From positions 39,423,741 to 39,487,740 of the forward strand of contig CALNVZ010003426.1 in NCBI GenBank assembly GCA_940671915.1: a stretch of DNA of 64,000 nt, given 5' to 3'. Source of the stretch: Paracentrotus lividus (Eukaryota; Echinodermata; Echinoidea; Camarodonta; Echinidae). Below, in pieces: positions 1-11,500 of the stretch. The position numbers and the translations under genes are program-made. The notes under the pieces were generated by a model that saw only the letters and a program-made list of their open reading frames with translations, was not told where the DNA came from and did no database searches. Position 1 is the first letter of the stretch. The number at the start of each line of letters is the position of its first letter.

Positions 1-705
1 CCCAGAAGATGTTTTACCAAAATCTGGCTGACAGCAACGTGAGGGGATGCTTGGTAGGGGCGGTAAAACTTTTTTTTTGGTATGGGCGGAAGGGGGGTAA
101 GAATAACACCATAGGCAGTGTGTTTCTGGGTAGGGTAGGAATGTTAGTTTATTATGAACAAAAAAAAATGGACTTTTAAAATCTGAAACAAGATGGGGGA
201 GGGGCTATTGATCAGTTCAAACGCCGCCCCCCCCCCCACTCAGGCCCTAAAAAAATAATAAAACAAAATCGGGATGGTGTCCAGGTCATATACCAGGTTT
301 CACTGCAATGTCAAATGATTAATTCCATACGTGATACAGAGGGCTCTAAAGTGCCCGCCGCCTAAAATATAGAAAGCCCCCCCCCCCACCAAAAAAACAA
401 AAACAAAAAATGGTAGAGTATTTCCATCCACCATGGAATGTTCATGAAATTTCTTCTTAAACTTAATAAGGATTTGTGTATTGGTAGAGCAATCACAGAT
501 CGGGAAAAGGTGGGTTGCCCTTAACGCACAAAAAGGAAAAAGTGCCCTAGAATGGGTATACCACTGCCACCCCCACATGTATATTCCAAAAGGTTTCAGT
601 ATAGCGCTACAAAAGGGCAAATGGTCTGTTCAGTTTTGTTAAAAAGGACAAAAAAACAATATGAATTGCCCCAAACAGGAAACCCCCATTTCATAAAATT
701 AATGA
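1..705. other. Non-coding edge, probable ZFC3H1 intron
   Basis: I see no supported gene here. The stretch holds C-rich and A-rich homopolymer runs (C run near 225-238, another near 377-388). Because the last visible ZFC3H1 exon ends at 1442 with a donor site and no stop codon, this is most likely intron of that gene. Confidence 0.5.
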
Positions 706-706
706 T

Positions 707-995
707 TTTTAGTGGAAGAAGTACTTAAGTCCATGGTTTTAGTGGAAGAAGTACCTAAGTCCATAGTTTTAGTGGAAGAAGTACTTAAGTCCAACTTCCG
801 GCTTATTGATTATCGGAGATCAATAAGCATAAAAGTACTGAAATTTGCCACGTATGCTTCTCCTCCCTTAAAAATCAACTGCACAAAGTTTGAATCTGAA
901 ATTCAAAAATTTGTGATGTGCAGGATAGTTTGAAATATTCAAACCCTTGTATCTCAGAACTAGTATTATGTGACTTAAGTACTTCTTCCACTAAA
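707..995. repeat. Small inverted-repeat element with a three-unit terminal tandem array
   Basis: Three 30-bp direct units start at 707, 737 and 767, each carrying AGTGGAAGAAGTACTTAAGT with small changes. The reverse complement of the same phrase lies at 973-995. A foldback with one end multiplied threefold fits a miniature inverted-repeat element whose terminal repeat was locally amplified. It probably lies in a ZFC3H1 intron. Confidence 0.6.
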
Positions 996-1192
996 CTCTT
1001 CAATTGGAAAAATACCTTTTTTAACATCAGGTATTATGATACATCTAAACTCTTTATATCGCGCTCCAACTATACAGCCAATAATCCTGGACAAATACCT
1101 TACCCATACTACACACTACACTACAAATCAAACACATCAGAGAATGAATCGACAATGGTATGCCAGGCTTCACGATCTGACATGAGAGTTGG

Positions 1193-1438
1193 TTAATCAT
1201 GTAATAAACTACTTGTATCCCTACATATGTAATCAACAAAATTTAAAGGTCTCCGTCCTCTCGTTTTATGAGGGAAGTGCAACAAAAGTTCATCAGAAAT
1301 AACTTCCTTCTCACTACGGAAACAGTGACCAGCAAATCTCATACTACGTTTAATTACTGTGGTGGAGATAGGTGGAAGATCTCTATAAATTTCATCTTTT
1401 GTTTTGTGATCTCTCCAACTTATATTTTGTACCCTCAT
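1193..1438 (-). mobile_element. Remnant of a LINE-type reverse transcriptase ORF, C-terminal end
   Basis: The minus-strand reading frame contains SWRDHKT, then RSMRFAGHCFRSEKE, ISDELLLH and RGRRPLNFVDYICRDTSS. This order (SWRDH..., RRMRFAGHC.RS..E..SDLLLW, GRP...Y.D.L..DT) is the recurring C-terminal tail of non-LTR retrotransposon polyproteins in invertebrates. Only about 80 residues remain and no polymerase catalytic motif is present, so it is a dead 5'-truncated fragment. It begins within four bases of the donor site of ZFC3H1 exon 21. Not a host gene. Confidence 0.65.
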
Positions 1439-1441
1439 TAC

Positions 1442-4400
1442 CTAAACAACTGGAGTAGGTACTCATCAGATGAGATGTTGTCTTCAGGAAGCTGGTAGAA
1501 GTTGATGATACATTGCCTGAGAGATGACATGGGGTCACCGATGTGGTAGAGAAGACGAAGCTGGGCCTCCATGAAGTGTAAGCGACAAGAAAATGGTAGC
1601 TGGCTCACTCCCATTTCGACATGCTGGAATTGAAAGAGAAAATAATAAATGAACTTTAAGTCCAACTTAAAAACACAAATTAACCCTTTAGCAACTAAGC
1701 TGCCCCAGATCGCCCGACAGCTTACTCTCTAAATGGCCCCAAACCACCCGTTTTATGCCTGCTATAGTCATAATATAAAATAAATATGTGATCAAACATG
1801 CCCACACTTGTTGTACATCACCCATGAAATGTGTGCTGTCCAATTCTGCACAAAAAAGTATGTTTTACAAGCATTTTTCATTGAAACACCCTGATGAAAC
1901 TAGCAAAACCTTTCCGTTAGGGAGTAAGCTCACACTTTTCATGCAGTCTCTACGTGCTAAAGGGTTAAGGATAATTTCCAAACAAATATTTTACACAATG
2001 TCTTTAACTTATCTCCAACAAACAGGTTCAAATCATACTTCAATATTAGGAGTGTTTCTTTTCAGAACACAAGCAAATTCATGCTATATGTATGTAAAGT
2101 ATTACCACTAAAACGTCTGCAGGTTTCATATCCCTTCTATGGAGTGCTTCTATGCAGCGGCAGTACAGCTCCTCTCCCTCTTTTGAAGGCCTGCATTGAC
2201 TCATATCAAGCTTGCATAGCTGATCGACCCATTCTCCACTAGTAAAAAAAAAATATAAAAAGAAACATGAATATTACACATTCATAGGCATTCACAATGT
2301 ATGTGTCTTTAGCTTCTGTGCCCAGAAAAAGCGTGCCCACGCCATTTTCATTTTTGTGACGAGAGAATCGAAATTGCCCAAACCTTTAATTTTCTATTGT
2401 GGTCATTTAGGCTTAATTTGTTTGAAGCCTTCACAAAGGCATGGGACGGCGTGTGCAAAATGGATTTTTCTTGATTGAAGAAAACTTTAGAGTCATATCT
2501 CAAGATCTACAGCACCTAATGAGATAAGAAAAATAAATTGCAAAAGAAAATATGATTTCCTACTTTTTGTAAATACTAGGTTGTGATTAGTCTTTAAACT
2601 TAAAAAAATGTTTCCCACTTGTCCCATTTTATTTGATACAGACTGTACAATCCTGGAACCTTACCTGCCGAGTTGTTCTTCAATCTCAATGTTATAGAGC
2701 TCTAACACATTAGCATCCAGCTGATCGGAGGGGGATCTCCCTTCTGTGCATGCTTTCGTTGCCCCTTCCCATAAATCATCCACATCTTGCTTTTCTATGT
2801 CTTTGGAGTTGAGCTTCCATGGGATGGAGAACAGATCCTAGATGGATAACAAAATAAATAAATAAAAAAATATAAGGTACTATAACCAAGATACATACAC
2901 GTAGGAGAACCAAAGTTGATTAGGTAGCTTTCCAGTGAAACAATGTGAATACTCACAAACAATGGAAACCTACAGGGAACATTTAAACCATATTTTTGTG
3001 AAAGACAAATTACTGGAAATCTAGACCAATTTTCATGCTTAAAAAAGGCTATATAATTCAATTTTATTTCAGTACATGGATTGTTTTCCATCACCTAATA
3101 TGTGAGGAAACTGTACAATGATCTCATATTTGTATTGTGTTATCATGAAGCTTATTCTTACCTTCTTGACTATCTTGCTTGGAAGTTTAGCAGCAGGGTC
3201 AAAGAGGCTGGGAGGAAGACTACTGGTGACATGAATATGCATGAGGCTAAGCCATCCAAGGAAAAGGTCAAAGGTCGTCATGATAGAAACAATCTCCTTG
3301 CCCTCTGGTTGGTCCGATATACTCAGAGCATCCTTTGACAGAGATGGAAAATACTTATTATTATTAGTTGTATCATATTATTAGTTGCATCATATGTCTG
3401 TAGGATTTTTCACTTGAAGCATAATTAATACAAAACTAATTATATGTCTTTATTGTTTCCGTTATAACTTATTTCTTCATCTTTATGTATTAATGCATAA
3501 CAATGCTTGTATTTTCTTGAGTTATATTTTGTTGAAAATGAAATAAAATTCAAAGTCAAATACTTAAAATTTAAGACAAAAACTAAATCTCTTATATGAC
3601 TGTTAAATATGACTGTTAAATATAATTGAGGAAAATTGCAAATGCAGTCACATGGAAGGAATAAAGTGAGTGCTGAATTATTTTACCTTTTAAATGACAT
3701 CCTTAATGAAAAAAAAAAAAAAAAAAAAAGATTCTTTATTCTGAAAATAAGCACAGATTGTTTTACCTTTAGATTCCTGACTGCATCATCTCCGTGCCCA
3801 ATGTTGAGCTGCAACTGGGCCTGGTACAACAGGATCTCCAAAGCCTGATGGGATACCTCCTCTTGGATCACAGAGGCGTTCAAACCATCCAAATTTTTCT
3901 CATCTCTCCCATCAATTGCGCTTATTAGAACATTGCTCTTTCCTATTCCTACTGCTTTATCTTCATCTTCCTCCTGACTAGAAGTTCCTTCATTTTCCAA
4001 TGTCTTATCAGCGTCTGTTGTTGTATCTCCTGTTACTGTGGCAACAGAGGTATCTCCGTCAACATCCATACTTGTAGTTCTATCAGCATTTAGTGCAGCC
4101 ACTTCACTACTTGTTCCAATCTCGGGGTGATTCATATTCTCTGAATTGTCAGCCTTTCTGTCACATTCCAGACGCTCCTTTGTTCTTGAGATGTGGCTAG
4201 CACCTTGTTCTACGTTTTTAGAAGAGTCTGTTGTGCCAGTGGGGGTGGTCGCGGTGGAATTCTTTAGAAATTGAAGGATCTTCTTGCAGATTTCGACTTT
4301 GGTTAGTACTGAATATTCTGCTTCCAACAACTGTAAGTTTAAAGCAAAGAGGGAAATACATTCTGAATTGTTATCTTTTATCCAACTAGACTTCTTTCTA

Positions 4401-5581
4401 TTTTTTTTTATTTATTTATTTTTTTTTGGGGGGGGGGGGTTGATAAAAGGACCTCCCCCCCCCCTCAAATCTTTATAACTGTCTAATAGGTAAAACAAAA
4501 ACAAAAACAAAAAACACACACACATACAAAACACAACAAAATTGCACAACAACTATGTTGTTATGTCAGTAACAATATGGGTAGGTCTCAAATAACAAAC
4601 AATTTATTACTAAAAATATCAAATTAAGAACATAAAACCTACCATCCACCATGTAGAATAGCATGGGGCCAACTCTGTCGCCTTGAGGCACATCTCCACA
4701 TAATCTGATCTCTCAGCTCTCTCCCTATACACCGTGAGATATTGGATCCAGAGGGGTGCTGAACTGCAGTTCAGTTCCAGACCTCTTGATAAGGCATTCA
4801 AAGTTCTATCAACACTGAAAGAAAAAAATAACATTTCTTTAAGAACAAAATTTTACTTATTTCATCTTCATATGGTGATACATCTTATCATTTAGCTTGA
4901 AATTTGGTTCGTACAATATCATGGTAACGTGACAGACTCAGAGACAACCCAACTCAGAGAAATAGCCTGATTTACAACACTACTTATAAACTCATTAAAA
5001 AAAAAAAAAATTTAAACCCAGAATCATGATTCAGTAGTGAACAAGGGCAAAGCAGAAGCTTTAAAAGTACCCAAGCAACTGTAAATCTTATTTTAGAACA
5101 TAAATGTTTCATACTGAAAAATCACTGATCCCAATTTTGGGACAAAGCCCCTCAGCAATTCTCAAGTCATCGCAGTAGCACGATATCTCCTGAAATTGTG
5201 ACCCATCTTGACCTTTGACCTGCAATGACAGCAATCTAACTACTCACCTGGTTTCCTGGAGGAGACTCCTAGCCAATCTGAGCCACAGCCCTACATGCCC
5301 AGGCTTCTCCAGCACAGCCACCTCTAGGTCATGAACCTTGACCTTTCCAGGGTCAATCCCCTCATCGTGCTTGCCACCGCCAAAGTACCTCGCATCATCC
5401 TCCGCATTCTGGATGGCTTCTTTCCGGATCACCATGGAAGCTGGTGAGTTTGGGTACTTGGGAGGATGGAGAGGAAGGATTTCCTTGAGGGCATCGTCTT
5501 CACCAGAGGAGAGACGGTGGGAGCGGGGGCGGGGCCTTGGGCGCCATTTACGAGGGCAAGAAAGAAGGCGAGATACGACTC
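1442..5581 (-). CDS. ZFC3H1: ZFC3H1 exons 15-21: HAT/TPR-like helical repeats with an acidic insertion
   Basis: Repeat signatures include VAVLEKPGHVGLWLRLARSL, then SRGLELNCSSAPLWIQYLTV, EMCLKATELAPCYSTWW, EILLYQAQLQLNIGHGDDAV, FLGWLSLMHIHVTSSLPPSL and RLHFMEAQLRLLYHIGDPMS. The W/L/A/Y spacing is that of half-a-TPR repeats in RNA-processing proteins and follows the order seen in animal ZFC3H1. Exon 4330-3767 holds an insertion of roughly 130 residues rich in S, T, D and E (for example TSMDVDGDTSVATVTGD) between two helices that are close together in the human protein; it is probably a disordered loop. The series is cut by the window edge. Confidence 0.8.
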
Positions 5582-8500
5582 CTGTACATAAACAGACATA
5601 AAACATAGCCATTGAAATGATGATTAATACAAATTAATTGATACGATTTGTTTTGTTCTATCCATGAACGGCTAAGGCCTCATAAGAATGGTTATGTCTA
5701 TAATTAATGAAATATATTGTAGTAACCTTGTATTTTAAAAGTATTAATGTTTGCTCTTGCGTTATGATTTAAAAGAAAATTATAACTACTTACAATTTTA
5801 GCTGTATGTCTTTGAACAAAAAAATCCACCAAGAATGCTAAAAATGCACAAAGAAATTAACAACAATTATAAAAATCTACCACAAATTCTAGAGGCATAT
5901 TAGAAAATAAAATTTTAGCTCAGATTTGGCTGGGCTCACACATTTCAGTGCACTGGTGGAAATTACCTTCATTATTACCACCCAAGACCTTCTCAATACA
6001 AGCATTGAGTTTCTCTTTCTCACTGGAAGCTGGTTTCTGGCGGATTGGACTGGCTGGGATGTTCTTCATATCGTCCTTTCCTTGAGACTTACTGACGGCG
6101 TTGTAAGACAAAAGATCAGTCAGTATCTCACGTGTAGACATGGTGTAGTCACTCTCGTGTTGCCTGAAAAGGAAAAGTGTTAAGGTTTGTATGTGTAAAT
6201 GCATTTCCAAAATTCCCTGACTTCCATAAGTTTTCATGACCACTTTGAACCATGTAGGCATATATGAAAGGCATAGAATATATCATTGCAATATTACTAA
6301 TTATGAACCTATTAACAGGGGACCAATTAGGAGAACGTGGATAAAGTGATAATGAAAATATTTAGATGGCTTGGAAATGTCTTATGAACTTAATTTAACC
6401 TGTACAGCACTGCATTAGATGCCGGAAGGGAAGAGAAAGAGATGAAGACCTTGAAATACCTGGAGGCGGACTATAGAGACAGAGAACTGCTATGAGCATT
6501 TCCACTTGACCAACTCCTAATTGATGTAGATTAGACCAAGTACCTCAAAGCCAACTCCCCTTTCATATCCCCACTAAACTTACTCACCAAATACAGTCAT
6601 CATCATTGCACGTTCCCTTGAGCTCATACTGACAGAGTGGCCTGCTAGAATCGAGCTTGTTGGTGAAACTAGGTGACTGGACAGAATACCCTGCACTGGT
6701 ACGGAACAGAGGACTTAATCTGAGAAATGAAGAACAATAGAGAAAATATTTGTAGTTTACACAAGTATAATTAGATAGATTAAAGTACTAGTAAGAACTG
6801 TCGATGATTTCTTACACAGAAAAACCTGCTTCACCAACTTTTTGCTTGTTGTTGTTTTTTTCTGATTTAATTGTGATTTTGGACCAATGAATCACAAATT
6901 ATCAATAAATAGGTATGCCTAAGGTCAAGAATTCATTATCTAGACTACAACTAATGAGGTACATTCCAGTAAACCACGTTGTACATCGTATAAGCTTTTC
7001 CTGTAAATGTTAGAAAAAGGGAATGACGTTCTGCTTACCTGAAAGCTTTGAAAGGCAGTAAGGAACTTCTGTAAGCCACAAGGCCACAAGGGTCAACCTG
7101 GACTGTTAACATAGTCTCCCCATTGTCTCTCACTGCTTCCATACCTTCGGAAGAAGTCTGATCTTCTATGTTTGAATCTTTACACCAGTCTACATGGAAG
7201 TACCCTTGCCCTGTCCCTTCTATAGAGGGCAGGCTCCGGTTGAAATCTAAGGACGAGAATTCGAGGCATTTTGTCTCGGTTTCCTTCTGGGCTTTCCTGA
7301 TGCGACTGAGGTATCCAGACTTTAGGGCCTTCCGACCAAAGAGTGGAAGATGCTTTGGTGTTAGCACAGAGTTGGGGGCCGGGCTGCTTGTCCCTTCTGA
7401 CGACTCTATCCACTGGAGGAGGTCACTTTGGAGTGAGGTATCAGTCAGTGAACTTTGACCCGACCTCTGACCTTCTAACTTGACTTTCATCTTCGCCTTC
7501 ATCTTCCCTAGTACAGCCATGCTTGGGGTGGTGGGTGAAGAGGGCTTTGCACGGCTCTTGATGTTTGGTGTGAGCGTTGGATTGGCATCCAACCAGGACT
7601 TCCTTCTTTCCTGACCTTTGACAGTACTTGACCCAGTAATTTTGACCCCTGCGACGTCACTTTCAACGGGGGCTGTTGCTTCGGCGCTAAGTTTAATAAC
7701 ATCTTTGGTGTAAATCTTTGCTGAGGGTTTTGAGGCAGACAGCTGCCGGACTAGTTTTGCTTTGTTCTCTGGGACAACAGATTTTGCTGTCACACCTACG
7801 AGAGCTTTCTCGGCCTCTGCCTTTTTGAACAAACGAATCTTGTCCGCTAGGTGGCGCTCCATGTTTTGGAGTTTCTTGAGGTCGGCAGTCTGGCCTGCTG
7901 TCAGTCCAGCTGTCTTTGCTCTCTTCAGATCCTAGTGAAACGAAAGTCAAAGAACAAAAATCAAGATCTCTCCATTGCTCCTTTATAAGGCATATCACCT
8001 GTACCATATTTTTGACAATATACATCAGAAAAGAAAAAAAAAAATGAAATTGTGATATTCAAATTATACTTAAATACTTACTGAAATCATTGCTTTTAAA
8101 TGAATAAAATATGTCATAGAAGTGTGGAAACTATAAGTAAAAAAAAAACATCACAAAACAGGGCTGTTTCATCGCATAACTTTACAGACAACTTGCAAAT
8201 GAATAGCAAAATGTGATCCTTAAATCATTTTCAATCACGTTGAGTGAAGGATATTTTTACAGACAATAAATTAAGATACTGGGTATTAAATATAGATAAA
8301 CATCAGGAAGAATTTGGGGCATCCCGTTCAGCTCTCCATATTCACATTGTTCATAAAGTTGTGCGTAACTTATGAACAGCTGTTGGACGCCCCCCCCCCC
8401 CCAATCCAATAACTATACCTTACAAAATAACTTAGAACAAACACTTACAATGTTGCTTGATACAGCAGCATCGTTTCTCCTTTTCTCACCCACTGAGGAT

Positions 8501-11500
8501 AGCGCTGCCCTAGCGTCTGGCCGAGGAAGGTAGGACAGAAACTCCGATTGGGTGATTTCAGAAAGGGTCATCCCCTTGAGTTTAGCGAGGTGGGTGCGGG
8601 CTTGGTTATCTAATTCTAAGTGTTGGGTCATCCTCTCTTCTAACGCTGATTTCTGTTGGTGGATTTATACAAAGAATTGTACAGTCAATCATCTCCAAGA
8701 ACGTACATGTATATACAAAAAGCAATATACTGGTAAACAAAATAGACAAATAGGGAAAGAACAGAAAATGCAACTAAAAAGAATGATAAACTAAAGGTGG
8801 TATCTCACTTTGCAGAAATTACTTTGAGACGGATTTGGGACTACTTTGAGCCTCAGAGGTGTCTCTGCAATGGAATAGAGTATGGGAGACGTCTCTAATA
8901 CTTTTTACCCGTCGCGGAAACGATATTTTCTTTTCCGTCGCAGAGACGTCTCTCCGCGAAGTGAGATACCACCATAATGATGTGAACAGATAGTTTTTCT
9001 AAACTTAAAATTTCTTGACCTATTGAGCTCCATTCAACAAATTTTGTATACAATTTTACAGGGTTTTCAACGGACAATGTGAATGAAACATATTCCTATT
9101 TCAAATTCTTGACCATCTACATGTAGGCCTTGGACTAAAATGGGGTTAACTAATACATTTTTCTTACCTGCTTGAAGTGCTTGGCCATCTGGACCTTGTT
9201 CACACTGAGCGCTTTCTCCACAGCAGCCATCTGTTTTTTGAGACGTTCCAACTCCAGTGTGGCCACGGTGATGATCTTCCGCCTTCTAGTTATCTGTTGC
9301 TCCTGGTTCATGATCAGGCCTTTATCTTTCTTCAGGAGTACTCTGTAACAGAAATGATTTACATTGGAGTCATTATCAACATCAATCATTAAATGAAGAA
9401 TGCTTGAGCAAGCACTACACTTAACAAAAAATTCCCACTAAAAACTATTCTATAAATTTCTTTGATCAATTCTATTTCATTCTTCCTTTCCATAACTTTA
9501 AATTTTTAATAAGCTCTTGTAATGAAGGAACATATCAGCAGTCTGTCAGTATAGCTCCCACATAGTGTTACCAAAATCTTCCCACTGTAGATACTTAGGT
9601 TATGAGCTGGTTTCTAGTTGATTGGTCAGATCATGCTAAGCCCTGTATTTGGCCTGTTACAGGTTACACGTGAATCATTAATTTTATTTTGGAAGATATA
9701 AATAAAATCCTTTATTCTAACCTGTATTCATTTCTCTTTCTCTCCCACTCCAAGACATGTTTTCTTTTCTTTGCCTCCTCCGCTTTCTGTCTCTGTCTCT
9801 CTGCTATTCTTCTCCGCATCTTCTCCTCATCTTGCCGCTGTTTCTCCATCTCTAATTTCTTCTTAGTCAACATTTCTTGTCTCTGTTTCTCCTCCTCAAC
9901 CCTCTTTAGTTCTGCTTGCTTTCTATTCATCATCTCCCGTTTTCTCCTTTCCATTATAAGATCAAGATTTTCCTCCTCTGTCGAATTTCCATCATCCACG
10001 CTTGTTGGTGGTATAGGATGCGGTTCTTGACTAACATATCGAGTCCCTTCTCTTATAGCACTGATTTCTTTAGATAATGCTTCTTCTAGATTTGTTATAG
10101 TCCTGTCCGTGTCTTTCTCACTATAAGAGGTGGGGTTGGTAGTACAATGTGAAGATGATATTGTGTCGGTGGTGTTGATGCCAGGAGCCTCCATCATCCC
10201 TCGGGTGTGGTCATCTTTAGGAATGTTTGTATCGCCCTTCAGGACCAGTCTTCCTGTTATCCTGACCTGCATTTCCCTCTCCCAAGGTCGACGTTGCCAC
10301 CAGTTACCGGTAGGTTACCACTACCGGAGGCATTGTCTACTCCATCCAACACTCCTTTATGTCTTGCGGTCACGGCTGCTTATGCAACTTCCTCTCCAGC
10401 TTTTCCGATCTCCCGACAGACCGGTGGGCTTTGAGGCTGTAGTGATGCCCTGTTCTCTCCGAGCAATCTCCTCTCTCAGTCGATGATACTCCTGCCGATG
10501 TGGTGTAGGGGCAGCCTTTATGGCATCGGGAGTCTTGGGGACTCGGACGGATTTAGAGGTTTTGTGCGTTTGTGGCTTGCTTGATGTGGTCTGCCTGGTG
10601 GTCTTGTTACTCTGGTAAAATGAAACCACAGAAATGAAACATACATCAATACAAATTTATGCACTAGCGAAGACCAAAAAATCGTCATAAATAAACAAAC
10701 GAAAAATGTCAAGATGTCTTTAACACAGTTTTCATACAATATATAACAGGTTTTTACAGGGTTTTTTTTCTAAAATTTGTGCCGGTTGATTTCTGGTTCA
10801 CAACCAATGTAAGTGAAGTTGGAGGACAGCCAGATGTTAGCTCTCAAATGTTAGGACTTGCCTTTAGACATAACTTTAAGAACGATTCCTTGTTAAGTTT
10901 GGTAATTACGCAGCAATAATCTGCTATCAGAATTATCCGGCAGATGCAGTTCATCTAGAAACACACGGTGATCAGTTTTATTTTTTCCTCAAGGAATGAT
11001 TTGGGTTGGTTTTGATTTTGTTTTTGTTCTCTGTCATCACCAACTCCCTTCTTTACCTGTGTGTTGCTGGAAGACATTCTAAGATCCTTGAGGAAGGAGT
11101 CAAGCTGTCCCATGAACGGTACAGAGCTGGACTCGTCTTCGCTCTCATCACTATCTTCCTGCAGATTGATCACAACTGGCTGATGTACTGGGACCTGCAT
11201 ATGGAACAATGGAAGATGGTTTACTTAACCATTTGACTACTTGACTACTACATGGTGCTAATTGCACAGTTCGGGTATGACGCTTCAAAACAGACAAAAG
11301 TATGAGCACATGATATTACATGGTCAGCGCAGTGTACAAACGCCAAGCATGTAATATTATGTGGTCCGCGGCCAAATGGTTAACAAATTAAAGAACATTG
11401 GATGACCCTGACAAGCCCTCTGATCGGAGTAAGAATCAAAGTACATGTAAATCTAGCTGATAAGAAACAAAGTACTAACAATTATAAATTGACATAATCT

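Noticed and set aside
300-620. 106-codon minus-strand frame near the left edge
   Set aside because: Low-complexity runs (glycines from a C tract), no domain, and intron position; composition explains the openness.
7168-7458. 96-codon plus-strand frame
   Set aside because: Antisense of ZFC3H1 exon 12.
9689-10030. Plus-strand frame with many serines and phenylalanines
   Set aside because: Antisense of the coiled-coil part of ZFC3H1 exon 9.
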